Source: Psococerastis gibbosa (taxonomy: Eukaryota > Arthropoda > Insecta > Psocodea > Psocidae). From it: 64,000 nucleotides of DNA. The translations under genes and the position numbers were made by a program. Location: the NCBI GenBank assembly GCA_963971405.1, contig OZ020491.1, positions 22,500,855 through 22,564,854 on the forward strand, read 5' to 3'. Every line of letters starts with the position of its first letter. The stretch's first letter is position 1. The notes under the pieces were generated by a model that was not told where the DNA came from, ran no database searches, and worked only from the letters and a program-made list of their open reading frames with translations. This document shows, piece after piece, positions 32,438 to 42,151 of the stretch.

Positions 32438-32892
32438 GTTATTCTGTACTATAGTACATTGTAACATAGTCAGAACATTCACGCAGATTTCACAGGCTTG
32501 AAACACAGAATACAGATTCATCTCTTATTAAAAGCATGCAAACTCCGACCGGGAAAAGTGTCGAAGCTCACATTCGAAACTGTCAACAACTTCCGGGAAA
32601 GCAACAGATGGCCCAAGTTCCCGAATTTCCAGACAGATGGCTCTCTACTCGCAAACAAGACTGCCTCCTGGCGGGAAACTCTGAGACTAAAAAGTTGAGC
32701 AGGGGCAACTAACTTCAAGATGAGCAACTTTCTGGAAACGGCAAATAACAGATTAAACTATAGGTGAAGAGGGATGGAGCTTTTTGTTGAGGCGTTCCGC
32801 GAAAATCTTTGGCCTTTTCGCATTCCCCACTTCGCTCCCATTGTTTGGTGTTCTTTGGAAATTTTTGAGTTGTTTTTATTTTCTTCAGAACA
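32438..32892. other. No gene supported
   Basis: 32498-32698 is open on both strands and moderately GC-rich, so a small exon is possible, but no splice sites or motif support it. Confidence 0.3.
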
Positions 32893-32968
32893 TTTAGTGT
32901 AGTGGTGCGGATCTGACTGTCGTTTGAGAGGTTGTTTGTTTGAGTCCCACACTTGTGACATTTTCTGG
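32893..32968 (+). repeat. SINE A head
   Basis: TTAGTGTAGTGGTGCGGATC and GTTTGTTTGAGTCCCACACT give the tRNA-like head. It is cut off at 32968, where a SINE B copy begins. Confidence 0.7.
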
Positions 32969-32969
32969 T

Positions 32970-33627
32970 CATTTCTTTTTCGAACGCCTGCTTTTAGCAT
33001 TTCTGCTTTAAGCAACCCTGTCAGCCTGGCGGGGGGAGTGAGTCTGTTTGTTAACTTGAAGCACCCTAAAGGCAGACTCCTGGACCTCGGAGAGAAGGGG
33101 AGTTGACTGACAGGGTGGACCTCCTGATTATAGTGGATTCCGAACCACTTGGAAAACATGATGATTAATTCGGAGGTGACCAGACTCGACACGCACATAT
33201 ACTGGTACAGTCTCTCAGCCAGGGACGGATTTGGCTATTGCACGGAAATAGGCACTGCCCTTGTCACGGACATTAATAATTATTGTATGTATATAGTGGG
33301 GTGGAGGGTGTTCTCTAATAAAACCGCCATTTTTTTTTTTTTTAATTGTTTATTATCAAAAGAACCTACTTTCTTCCCCTTAACTAAAACGTTATTCATT
33401 TAACTTAATTATTTTAATTTTTTTACATAGGCAAAAAAATTAAAAAATTAAAGTCCTACGCGCGCGCGGATACAGGCATTTCCCTCAGTTGCCTACTGCT
33501 AAATCTGCCACTGGTCTCAGCGCGTTAACATGTCCCACCTTGTTCCCCTGCCAACGCTGTGTACACTACCCAGTTTGCCGTAGTTTGAAACACGCTCTGC
33601 TCTCGTGGATTCAACTTGGTAAGGCCG
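32970..33627 (-). mobile_element. SINE B, long form, split by an hAT element
   Basis: The 3' part (32970-33219) has GCCTGCTTTTAGCATTTCTG and GACCTCCTGATTATAGTGGA. The 5' part (33514-33627) has ATGTCCCACCTTGTTCCCCT and GATTCAACTTGGTAAGGCCG. Between them lies 33220-33513. Confidence 0.85.
33220..33513. mobile_element. hAT-like MITE nested in SINE B
   Basis: It starts CAGGGACGGATTTGGC and ends GCTAAATCTGCCACTG. The flanks CTCTCAGC and GTCTCAGC match at 7 of 8 bases. Removing it restores a continuous SINE B. Confidence 0.85.
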
Positions 33628-33629
33628 TT

Positions 33630-33760
33630 GGTGATTTTGGTCGTGCTTTGGAGGGCTTGCAAATCAAGCGGTCCTGGGCCTTCATATAGTTGCGTTATAG
33701 CCCTATCTTATCCGCCACTACATGCCACATGGGGAATAATAGAGCAAAAAATCATTTTAT
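33630..33760 (+). repeat. Diverged SINE A body
   Basis: TCGTGCTTTGGAGGGCTTGC, AAGCGGTCCTGGGCCTTCAT and ATAGCCCTAT are a diverged version of the SINE A central domain. No tRNA head. Confidence 0.6.
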
Positions 33761-33764
33761 TATT

Positions 33765-33900
33765 GATATCTCTATATATAAAAAGGAATCCCTATTTCCC
33801 TATGTCACGGCATCACGCGGGAACGGCTGCACCGATTTCACTAATTTTTTTGTTATGTTTGTTATTGTCAAGAGAAGGTTGTTATGACAGTAAAAATTTA
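33765..33900 (+). mobile_element. Helitron-like 5' end
   Basis: TCTATATATAAAAAGGAATC followed by CACGCGGGAACGGCTGCACC and GATTTCACTAATTTTTTTG is the well-known start of arthropod Helitron/Helentron elements. The matching 3' end was not identified with confidence; GC-rich hairpins near 34570-34690 are candidates. Confidence 0.6.
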
Positions 33901-34034
33901 TAAAATTGTGCGGAAAATTATAATAATAATAATAAATAAACGTGTATTTACCTCGATCTAATGTTTATACAGTTTTTTATTAATAATGGTTGCGCTCCCT
34001 CGTACCGTGAGGCGTGTGAGGGTCACGCATTATC

Positions 34035-34080
34035 TTGGGCGGCTATTACACCGACAATCCTCAGTGTAATAGCCGCCCAA
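34035..34080. mobile_element. 46-bp near-perfect palindrome, MITE solo ends
   Basis: TTGGGCGGCTATTACAC is followed by a 12-bp spacer and then its exact reverse complement GTGTAATAGCCGCCCAA. The arms match the GGCGGCTATT ends of the Harbinger-like group, so this looks like an element that has lost its entire interior. Confidence 0.75.
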
Positions 34081-34204
34081 TCTAATAAGTGGTAGGCTAC
34101 AGCCTTACAAGCTTAAAATTACTTACTAAACATAGTTACATAGACAATATAAAGATATCAATTTAGTGTTTTGTGTTAATTGTTATGCAAGTGAGTGTTA
34201 AGTC

Positions 34205-34520
34205 TTAAGTGAGTGTTTTCAATTTGTTAGTTATGTATAGGTTTATTTTTGACTTATGACTGCTTTTGACATCGTATTCTGGTTTGTTATAGGTGTGCTT
34301 AGAGTATATGTTGAAGGCTGATATTGCCTTATATAGCAGACTGTTTCTTGTGCGCGAAAGAGACCATGAGGGTAGTGGGAGTGTTTCGTATGCATGAGAT
34401 CTAGTGTTTCGGATATTGACAGACGGACTAACCATTTTATGCGCTATATGCCTCTGATTAAAGGAAAGTAGTTGCTTATTGTATAGTAGTTCCAGCGGTA
34501 GTATATTGCTAGATTTGTAA
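34205..34520 (-). pseudogene. Non-LTR reverse transcriptase C-terminal remnant
   Basis: The minus-strand frame reads NIRNTRSHAYETLPLPSWSL, then RNSLLYKAISAFNIYSKH. This loosely fits the C-terminal signature NTR...P.......SL.Y.....FN of CR1/Jockey-like elements. It is diverged and 5' truncated. Confidence 0.45.
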
Positions 34521-34559
34521 ACTGTGCTTGAGAAATTAGAAAATTAGTCAATTCTGGAA

Positions 34560-34720
34560 ATTGAAGTTGTGTCATGCGAGCCCCGAAGGAGTGAGCTGCG
34601 TAATGCCCAATGCGAGGTCCCAAAGGGGCGAGCTGCCGCCCGCCGCAGGCGCAAGGGGGCGGGGCCGCGATGCGGTCCCAAGCCCCGCATAATATATATA
34701 ATATATTGATCGATCGTCGC
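34560..34720. other. GC-rich hairpin-forming block
   Basis: GCGAGCCCCGAAGGAGTGAG and GCGAGGTCCCAAAGGGGCGA recur, followed by GCCGCCCGCCGCAGGCGC. Such blocks are seen near Helitron 3' ends, but the terminal CTRR was not located. Confidence 0.35.
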
Positions 34721-34764
34721 TTAGAGCTAATAATATTGTATGGCTACACTGTATATGCTCCAGC

Positions 34765-34954
34765 CAAAGGCGGATTTTAGGGGGGGGGGGTCAGAGGGTC
34801 CGGGCCCCCCCCCCCCTCCCAAATAAATTAACTTACACTAGATAACAATGGGTTTACAGTGGGAATTAAAAATAATTATGTTTTTTAATGTTATAATCCA
34901 CTGAACCTACCCGCTGACCCCCCCCCCCCTAATTGGAAGCAAAATCCGCCCTTG
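34765..34954. mobile_element. hAT-like MITE, family H, young copy
   Basis: The ends are CAAAGGCGGATTTTAG and CAAAATCCGCCCTTG, flanked by a perfect 8-bp duplication GCTCCAGC (34757-34764 and 34955-34962). Long G and C runs lie inside both sides. Confidence 0.9.
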
Positions 34955-35109
34955 GCTCCAGCTGCTATTATAAATTGCATTTTCGTAAATTTTTCTATTC
35001 CCAATTTTTGTACCTTTGCAGCTGTTTTAAATGCACAAATGAAGAAAAACTGACAAATCGAATAGCCGCCTAATATAAAAACAAAAATCATTAGGTCTTA
35101 ATAATAGTA

Positions 35110-35313
35110 ATAATGACTTTTTGTTCCATTACTAAGGCAACCTAGCGGAGTTAGGGATATAAAGCCCTCTCTTACACTCAACTAGGAAGGTCCGAGACCG
35201 CCTGCTTTACATGCCCTCCGAAGCATCGCTGGAAAATGTAGGAAGTGTAGGACTCGAACCAACAACCTTTCGGGTGAAAGTCAGAGTCCGTACCACTACT
35301 CTTCATGTCTTGT
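35110..35313 (-). mobile_element. SINE A, near full length
   Basis: The reverse complement has GTTGTTGGTTCGAGTCC, the central domain (GGAGGGCATGTAAAGCAGGC) and GAGAGGGCTTTATATCCC, ending at the poly-T side with AAAAAGTCATTATT. Confidence 0.85.
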
Positions 35314-36065
35314 GCTGCTAGACATATTTCTTCCCTTGATAATGTTTCTTTTGCGTCAAAATGAATTATAAAATCATAAGATAACACGCAACTTGGCATT
35401 TTCCTGGAACGCCCCAATCTTAAAACATTCCCGGGGTTGCAGAGAACTTTGAAACTTATCTTAAAAACCATCAATCCTGGCATAAGCTAAACATCAGCGG
35501 AACCTTGTTTAGAACTTTCTACAAAGTTTTCCGCCAAACCACTGTGTATAAGTTAACTATGGGACGGGGAAACGAGCCAAGTTAAATTGTTTTCAAAAAA
35601 TCATTATTTGTCACTAATAAAACATTTTATTTTAAACTTGTGCCACCCTCTGTTCGTCTTGCGTTGCCTCCAATTTTCTAAAATTGTGTGCTTGCTCAGA
35701 TTGACAGAGCGAATAAAGCTTGTTTCTTGTACTTTCCTTTCTCTAAACTTTTCCAAGTTTGGTTATATTAGGTAACGTTATCTGAGTTTGCTTGCTACTT
35801 TATGTTGAATAATATATCTTTCGTTTTTGCAATGTGATGTAATAAAAAGTGAAAATAATTTATTGAGTTTACTTCGACGGAGGCGATGGCTATATAGTTT
35901 GTTAACACCTTCAAGGATCGCGGAATGAGGTGAACGTAAGATGACCAGGATGAGATATAGGTTAATCAGTGAAATGGCCTCAACTTTATGACACCTAAAT
36001 TTACTCTAGTTGCCGTGCTTAGTAGTCACTCTGAACAGGTCAGCTTACATTAATCTCAACGTCAA
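35314..36065. other. No gene confirmed; possible exon at 35320-35460
   Basis: A minus-strand frame here reads FKISFKVLCNPGNVLRLG...YDFIIHFDAKETLSREEIC, which looks more protein-like than its surroundings. A TTTTTAAG acceptor would put it in phase with the exon at 37188, but no donor precedes the SINE at 35313, so it is not called. Confidence 0.25.
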
Positions 36066-36400
36066 TCCATGACCTTAACATGCCATAGTAATCCTGAAAT
36101 GTTGCCTCCATATTCTTCTTCTTCAAGTTACAGTCGGCTGGCTGGTTGGCACCACCATGTGACATCGATGCCTCCGCTCCCCTTGATCCTATCATGCCCT
36201 CTTCAGCTCCACGTATGTATTGGCCCCTCCATAACTTGCTGGAGATACTCTTTTCTCGGGTGCCCAGGTCGGTTAACGCCTTCTATTGTTCCCTCTATGA
36301 TGCAGCTTACAAAGTTCTCGTGTCGAAGCAAATATCCAATCCAGTGAGTTCTTCTTTTACTTATGCAACCAGAGTTTCTCTTTCGCTTACTCTGGTTAGA
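36066..36400 (-). pseudogene. Non-LTR polyprotein C-terminal remnant
   Basis: The minus strand reads KRRTHWIGYLLRHENFVSCI, IEGTIEGVNRPGHPRKEYLQ, QVMEGPIHTWS and a stop, then NQPAD-type residues in another frame. This is the H.iGh.lRh..f...iieG.ieG.r..GrpR..y..qim tail common to RTE/CR1-like elements. A related piece is at 44560-44665. Confidence 0.75.
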
Positions 36401-36837
36401 ACGTCCTCATTTGTAACATGGGCTTACCAAGGTATTCGCAGCAGTTTCTTTAGTTGCTTCTCACTTACGGTATATATATAGTGGTAGGTAATGACATTTC
36501 TCTGGTTCTGTTGAAAATATTTATATGGATTGTCAATCAGGAGGCAGATATTGAGATCATGTAGTGCTGGTTACCTGAACTTTTACTGCTCTAAAACAAC
36601 ACGATTAAGTGCAAATACTGATTTTATTTTGGGAAAACATGTTTTTCTTATACGGATTTTTCATCCCACTTGTACCATGTTCATATCATTGAGGCTGTAG
36701 AACGGGGCATTAGTGGATTTGGTCAAAAAAAAAAAAATTAGGGCCTCATTTATATAAAACATGATATTTTGAAGCCTCTCCCCTTAACCCAAAGGGTTTA
36801 TGACTTGGCCCTCATACTTGCTAAGATTTCTGCTGGC
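36401..36837. other. No gene seen
   Basis: No supported feature. Confidence 0.35.
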
Positions 36838-37015
36838 CAAGGCCGTACCCAGTTTTTTTAAAACCCCCCCCCCCCCCCCCGCCCCCCCGGGTTTGTTGTG
36901 CATGTTAGAACGGGTTAGATTGTAACCACGATGCGTGAGGTTATGTTTTTTATAATCTATCTGGAGAGAGGGGGGATTTAACCCCCACTAACCCCCCCCC
37001 CTGGGTATGGCCTTG
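36838..37015. mobile_element. hAT-like MITE, family F variant
   Basis: CAAGGCCGTACCCAG at the left and CTGGGTATGGCCTTG at the right. Flanks CTGCTGGC/CTTCTGGC match at 7 of 8. In this copy the inner left tract is poly(C), not poly(G). Confidence 0.8.
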
Positions 37016-37120
37016 CTTCTGGCTATGTTTTGGAGGGCATGTAAAGTAGGCGGGCCCTTTGTTGGGTGTATAGAAAAGGCTTTATGGTCCTAAACTATAT
37101 ATTGGTTTGAATGTTGAGTA
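37016..37120 (+). repeat. Diverged SINE A body
   Basis: CTGGCTATGTTTTGGAGGGC, ATGTAAAGTAGGCGGGCCC and GGCTTTATGGTCCTAA are a worn copy of the central domain. Confidence 0.6.
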
Positions 37121-37187
37121 TTAAAACAAGTAGCCTAACAAGTTACGCCCATTCCACCAATATTTTTAAATTTTCTAGTAAACTTAC

Positions 37188-37286
37188 CTTTCGCGCTGAA
37201 GTACTAGGAACGGGAGAATTTCTGAAGCTGAGATCAACAGCAATGTCCTCCATTGCTGAATACTGCAGTTGAGCAGCGAGATATAC
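37188..37286 (-). CDS. Exon c of the Ser/Pro-repeat gene
   Basis: A 99-base internal exon bounded by an acceptor (TTTAATTACCAG) and a consensus donor (AAAG|GTAAGT). It is phase 0 at both ends and encodes 33 residues, VYLAAQLQYSAMEDIAVDLS then FRNSPVPSTSARK. The upstream exon (37700-38889) also ends in phase 0, so the frame runs on without a break across a 413-base intron. The composition (S, P, R) matches the preceding exon. No domain is recognised. Later exons must lie to the left, in or beyond the window. Confidence 0.75.
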
Positions 37287-37699
37287 CTGGTAATTAAAAA
37301 ATTAACTACCGTAAGTTATTGTCTTAACAATAATAGGATTTTTAGAGCTTATATACACTGTATTTTGCATATTCCTTCATCCTCTTGTCCCAGCAATGCA
37401 TAAAATGTTCCTTTACAACCAGTTCCCCCACGTCCACCAGTAAATTCTTGGCAACTATGGATATCTTTCTATACATGGTATGGAGGAAAGGTTTCCAAAA
37501 CATTTTTCTCGTACTACCCTTTATAAAGTTTTACTGTTTTCGGCAGACCCCCTGGTCCTACATTACTACTTATATTCCCAAAACTCCTAAAAAATCTCAC
37601 GGTCGAGTCCCAACCAACAATGTTACGGGTTTCATTATGATCTCTACACATCGAATGGTACTGAGAAATGCGTTGGGGAATATTTGTCTAAATTCTTAC

Positions 37700-38889
37700 C
37701 TGAGCTCCAGTCTGTGACAGAGTCAGAGGAGACGTAATCCGCGGTGAGCACCGGGGCGTATACGAGCGGGGCGACATTGAAAGAGGCGACGCGAAAACTC
37801 GCGATGGATGCGACTGGGGAGATAAGTCCGCACGCGGCGAACGCGGAGTCCGCGATCTCGGCGTCACTTCAGCTCGTGGTGAATGTAACGAACGTAAAGT
37901 ATTCGTCGGCAGTGACCATTCTGACTGAGGTGAATGTGATGATCGCGGTGTATAAGATCGCGGAGACACTTCTCGCGGTGAGTGCAACGAACGAAATGCC
38001 TTTGACGACGGTGACACTTCTGTCCGAGGTGAATGTAATGATTTTAATGACACATGAGCTTGGGGCGAATGTAATGCACGAAGTGCAGTCGATACTTCAG
38101 TTCTGGGCGAGTGCAACGACTTTGGCGTAAATGATCGAGGAGATGATTCTGCTCGAGGTGAGGTTGTCGATCTCGGCGTGTATGATCGTGGAGAAGCTTC
38201 AGCTCGAGGTGAATGTAACGATCGGGGCGTGTAAGATCGCTGAGAAGTTTCTGCTCGCGGTGAATGTAACGATCTGGGTGTATGAGGTCTAGGCGACGAC
38301 TCCACTCGAGGCAAATATGATGGCCTATGCGAAGACCTTTGCGGAGATGACTCTGTCCGTGGTGAAACTTTTTCTTGTGCATAAGTTGTTTCCATATGGG
38401 TTGGTTGCTGTGGGTTTGGAGTATAGGACCTGTTTGGTACTTCTGGTGGAGACAGTGGCATCTGACGTGGAGTTAATGATGGGGTTGGCATTAGTAGGCT
38501 AGGTGTATATGGCCTATGCGACGGTGAAATGTTGTTTTGGGACAATTGATGTAGTGTTGAACATTCAGATTTTGGAGCACACCGAGATGTCGCATCTAAC
38601 CGTGACGGTAATAGATTAGGTGATGAAGATATCTGAGGTGAAGATAGAGATCGAGGAGACAGCGTTGCTTGAGTTGTCAAGTCATGCTTTGGAGATCTCG
38701 GCGACGTAGATTTTCTAAGATGTCGAGGAGAATTAGGTGGAAGAGTAGATGCGTATTTCCAGGGTGAGAATGTAGGTGAAACTCTCGGCGATGATCGATT
38801 TAGAGCGGTGGAGTGGTCACTGGTGGTAGTAAGTGTGCTGGGGGCGACCACTCGAAGCGTCAAGTTTGATGTTGCTGGATGACTTGTCA
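37700..38889 (-). CDS. Exon b of the Ser/Pro-repeat gene
   Basis: An internal exon of 1190 bases with a good acceptor (TTTAATATTGCTTACAG|TG) and donor (CTCAG|GTAAGA). It starts in phase 1 and ends in phase 0, giving 396 whole codons with no stop. The protein is rich in Ser, Pro, Arg and Thr and carries dozens of SP and TP pairs, so it is predicted disordered and a likely substrate of proline-directed kinases. The last half holds about ten copies of RSLHSPRAExSPRSYTP. No catalytic or zinc motif is seen. The exon joins exon a (43431-43803) through codon G|TG (Val). Long plus-strand frames over this exon are mirror effects of the repeats. What the protein does cannot be told from sequence; microtubule-, RNA- or actin-associated scaffolds often look like this. 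Confidence 0.8.
37790..38310 (-). repeat. Coding minisatellite, about 51-bp unit
   Basis: Encodes the repeats RSLHSPRAE, TSQRSYTP, RSLHSPRAE, ASPRSYTP and so on. Units are mostly 17 codons, with some shortened ones (for example REVSPRSYTP). The third-position changes between units and steady reading frame suggest selection on the protein. Confidence 0.85.
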
Positions 38890-38920
38890 CTGTAAGCAAT
38901 ATTAAACAGTATTTTTTTTA

Positions 38921-39300
38921 TGGTTAATCGCATACAAAAAATTGAATGAATGTATTGAATTGATCGACCTCTTCAAACGTCTCACTAAAAAAAACTTAAT
39001 ACTTGTGTTGAATTACGACACGCCTCCGATCGCAAAGTGTGTAGATGAGGCAGAACATGTAGCGTAGTGGTCCCGGACTCTGACTTTCACCCGAAAGGTT
39101 GTTGGTTCGAGTCCCACACTGGCTACATTTCTGGCCATGCTTCGGAGGGCATGTAAAGCAGGCGGTCCCGGGTCATCCTAGTTGAGTGTAAGAGAGGGCT
39201 TTATAGCCCTAACTCCGCTAGGTTGGCATAGTAATAGAAACAATAAAAAGCCCTTATTTATTTATTTATTTATTTATTTAGAGACTCGCATGAGTACTTA
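38921..39300 (-). mobile_element. SINE C interrupted by SINE A
   Basis: TTAATCGCATACAAA, GAATGAATGTATTGAATTG and CGACACGCCTCCGATCGCAA come before 39056. GAGACTCGCATGAGTAC resumes after 39280, which is the next part of the SINE C sequence. The SINE A at 39056-39280 is therefore younger. Confidence 0.8.
39056..39280 (+). mobile_element. SINE A, full length, nested
   Basis: Head GTAGCGTAGTGG, perfect B box GGTTCGAGTCC, central domain, and a long (TTTA)n tail. Confidence 0.9.
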
Positions 39301-39328
39301 GTACAATACTACTTGACCTAAAGCCCAA

Positions 39329-39470
39329 GGCCGTGCCCAGGTTTTGATTTCGGGGTGGGGGGGGAGGGTCCAAAAAAAATTTTAACGTAATTTATTTATG
39401 AATTAATGGATAAATTCTTCAAACCATACAGGTTTACATACAAAAATGTATTTCGGGGGGGGGGGGGGGG
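39329..39470 (+). repeat. hAT family F left end with two G tracts
   Basis: CAAGGCCGTGCCCAGG at the left, then GGGGTGGGGGGGGAGGGTCC and, at 39455-39470, an uninterrupted run of G. No right end was recognised. Confidence 0.55.
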
Positions 39471-39670
39471 AAGTACTGGCGGTCTGTTGAACATGGCAAT
39501 ACAAATTTTACGTATATTTTTGGTACTTTACAGTCAGCCCACTTTGCGCTTAATCCTAAATGCTTCGAACGCACCCTTTTAGAGTATTTACTTTACCTTT
39601 TACAACAACAAATCAACAAAACATGTCCCTCCGTCTAAATTTTTTGTGAATTTTCTTCATTTCTTTTTGA

Positions 39671-39853
39671 ATGGGTGCAATTTTGAAAAAGAAAGTGAAA
39701 AAATGGAAACCGTTAAAACCAAGAATTAAACATCCTGATTCACCAATAATGAAGAAGCCAAGGAATGGAAAAAAGAAGCTTTCTAGAAGAGAAAGGGATG
39801 CTGTCAGGAGAAAGACCAAGATAAACGTCTTCAAAAAGCCTAGCAACAATTAA
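39671..39853 (+). CDS. 60-aa highly basic protein, candidate
   Basis: The ORF starts MGAILKKKVKKWKPLKPRIK, continues with lysine-rich MKKPRNGKKKLSRRERD, and ends FKKPSNN. It has about 24 Lys/Arg and only 3 acidic residues in 60, so it would be nuclear or nucleolar if expressed, or bind nucleic acid or ribosomes. A poly(A) signal AATAAA is at 39931-39936, 78 bases past the stop. No family is recognised. It lies in the intron between exons a and b of the Ser/Pro-repeat gene, on the other strand. It may be a complete small gene or a last exon; an A-rich sequence can mimic a Lys-rich frame, so confidence is limited. Confidence 0.4.
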   Translation: MGAILKKKVKKWKPLKPRIKHPDSPIMKKPRNGKKKLSRRERDAVRRKTKINVFKKPSNN

Positions 39854-40148
39854 CCGTTGGGTACTGAAGAGTAACTTATTTACCAGATAACTGCACTCGT
39901 CAAATGTTTAGAGCAGTAGTAGCAGTAATGAATAAAAGTTGCAGAATTCAGCCTTGCATTGTTATATTCATGCATCACGTACGAAATAGAGAAAAAAAGG
40001 AAAAAAGAAATTGTCTATATTTTAAATTATGCTAAATTTTCCTTTCGGCCCACAAAATTGTACAAGGTAGAGATGGAATATTCGAGCCCGCCAAAAACGT
40101 TTCTGAATCCTGGGGCTCCTGCTTCGTTATTTCAATGGCTCGTCTTAA

Positions 40149-40315
40149 GGCGGGGTTTCCACATACGTCAATCGTCAATGAAAAATGTGAAAATGACGTA
40201 AAAATGACGTAAAACGACGTGGTAGCAGAATTTTTAGTATGTCTTTAATGTCTGCTAAAACGTCAATTTAACATTTTTCACTGACTATTGACGTACAGTA
40301 AGTGGAAACCCCGCC
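40149..40315. mobile_element. Harbinger-like MITE, 167 bp
   Basis: The ends are GGCGGGGTTTCCACATACGT and the inverse ACGTACAGTAAGTGGAAACC then CCGCC. It is flanked by TAA on both sides (40146-40148 and 40316-40318). A different interior from family E, but the same tip GGCGGGGTTTCCAC. Confidence 0.85.
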
Positions 40316-40332
40316 TAAGAGTGTACAGTCCG

Positions 40333-40688
40333 TAGGAAAGTGGCAGCCCGAAATTTAGTACTTTTTATTTTTTATTTAATTAACTGAGCATGTTATTAAA
40401 GATTTGGCTCACCAAAGTTGTAGAAGACTACTTCATACATCATATTGTAAGGTATTTTTAGTTTTCAAAATTGTTGTTTTTTTATAAAATCGATTATACG
40501 TGAAAAGTTATTGTTTATAAAATATTTGCATGTTTATGAAAAAACTACAAATTCGAAAATTAAAAATACCTTATAATGTGATGCATGAAGTAGTCTTCTA
40601 CAACTAATATGAGCCAAATCTTTAATAACATGCTTAGTTAATTAAATAAAAAATAACATGTACTAAATTTTGGGCTGCCACTTTCCTA
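40333..40688. mobile_element. Foldback MITE, family R, long arms
   Basis: TAGGAAAGTGGCAGCCCGAA at the left is inverted as TTTGGGCTGCCACTTTCCTA at the right. The inverted match continues for about 150 bp, including TTAATAACATGC and ATGAAGTAGTCTTCTAC. TA at each end would suit a Tc1/mariner-type insertion. Confidence 0.8.
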
Positions 40689-40695
40689 CTCTTTA

Positions 40696-41041
40696 GGCGG
40701 TAGCAGACATTCAAAACTTAGGCGGGGTTTCCATCTCGCATTGCAGAAAGCAAGTGGCATTGACGGAAATGTTTGTTTTACTCTATGCCATAGTTAAAAT
40801 TGATCAATGATCATAGAGTAAAATCACCAACAAACTAACTAGAATTAAAAAATGGCGTCATGGGATATGTTAATTACAAACATTTTAATAGATTTCTATA
40901 AAAAGAAAAACAAACATTTCCGTATATGTCATTTGCATTCTGCAATGCGAGGTCGGTGGAAACACCGCCTAAGTCTGGAATGTCTGTTAACCACGTCACC
41001 GTATTTGTATTTAGCCCTAGCCGGTCGGTGGAAACCGCGCC
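40696..41041. mobile_element. Harbinger-like MITE, family E, left-truncated
   Basis: The outer left ~35 bp are missing; it starts at GGCGGTAGCAGACATTC. The right end GGTGGAAACCGCGCC is intact and followed by TAA. Confidence 0.8.
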
Positions 41042-41337
41042 TAAGGGACGTAGCGTGTGGCCCCAGAAATTAAAAAAATATCATTTTGGCGTGAAGCAAA
41101 TGTCACAACTCTCCTATATAGGTTTAGGTTAATATTAATTAATTAACTTTTCGTGTCCAAGCGATTCAAAATTTTTACTCAACGACCAATATTTGGCTCC
41201 GGCGGCCTGGTTGCCTTGCCATAGGTCATCAACGGTGGCAAAGTGCCTACCTACGCAGTTGAGTAGGTGGGTCGTATCCTGTACTTAAGGGTCCCTTACA
41301 CCATTCCTGTAAAGCTATGGAAAGTCATGTTTTTAGG
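41042..41337. other. No gene seen
   Basis: No supported feature. Confidence 0.35.
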
Positions 41338-41499
41338 GAGATTCATCTACCTATTGAGACGGCGACCAATGTTCGAGTTCCGGAAAATTTCTTCACAACT
41401 TTTCATTTCAGGACCCCCTGAGCCTATAACCACCCTCCGTTCAAAATTTCATATACAGTATATATATATACTGTATATAATTATATGTATGTATGCATA

Positions 41500-41883
41500 T
41501 CGCTCATGCACGAGAAAAGTGACACATTTCTAAATATTGACTTTTTTGAGATAATTCAAATTTTAGTTCTGACCATTTTTTAGTTTTTCTTTTAGTACTA
41601 TCGAGGCACTTAATACTTTGGAGATGTGACAGTTTACTTGAAAGAGAAGTGTAATTACCACGTCAACGCCTGGTGCACATTCCGAACTATGTCAGTATTG
41701 CCAAACCCGAAGTAGTCAAACTTGACAATGGATCAGTGACAAAACGCAATCTTATGGAAACAAATTAAACTAGACATGTGACACTACATTCATAAAATTC
41801 GCTATATTTTCCTCGACATTTTTGTATAAATAACTCAATTTTGCAATTTTTTGAAATGTGCCACTTTTCTCGTGCATGAGCGA
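41500..41883. mobile_element. Tc1/mariner-like MITE
   Basis: 31-nt inverted ends starting TCGCTCATGCACGAGAAAAG differ at one base. TA lies on both sides (41498-41499 and 41884-41885). 384 bp, no coding capacity. Confidence 0.85.
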
Positions 41884-41991
41884 TATATATCGATTCAGGA
41901 AACACTCTAACTTCCGTAAATATTATCCGATTTTAATGAAACTTGGCACAAAAATTGATCATACAAATGTCTTGATTGAGTTCGTTAACCA

Positions 41992-42151
41992 GCAGCCTGA
42001 TCGGGGCGTCTATAATACCGGTATTTATTTAATCCACTGGTAAACAAGATAATTTTATAATGGAAAGTGCTATCCAAAATTTGTTTGTTTACAGTTATAA
42101 TCCTAGGGTATTTATTTAACCCCGGTATTATAAACGCCTCGATCAGACTGC
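41992..42151. mobile_element. MITE family K, short form, nested in J
   Basis: GCAGCCTGATCGGGGCG at the left and CGCCTCGATCAGACTGC at the right. The interior CAAGATAATTTTATAATGG is shared with 8927-9086. Confidence 0.8.

Noticed and set aside
32498..32698. Possible exon open on both strands
   Set aside because: GC content is higher than nearby, but there are no consensus splice sites at its edges and no recognisable motif on either strand.
32758..33198. 146-codon minus-strand open frame
   Set aside because: It covers the head of SINE A and part of SINE B, and has no independent support.
35320..35483. Possible further exon of the Ser/Pro-repeat gene
   Set aside because: The translation looks protein-like and one acceptor would fit the phase, but there is no donor before the SINE at 35313.
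36838..37015. Sequencing or assembly error in C and G runs
   Set aside because: Runs may vary in exact length, but the elements around them have inverted ends and target duplications, so the tracts themselves are real parts of the repeats.
37744..38130. 128-codon plus-strand open frame opposite exon b
   Set aside because: It mirrors the Ser/Pro repeat on the other strand. Open antisense frames follow from the codon pattern of the repeat. There are no splice sites or motifs of its own.
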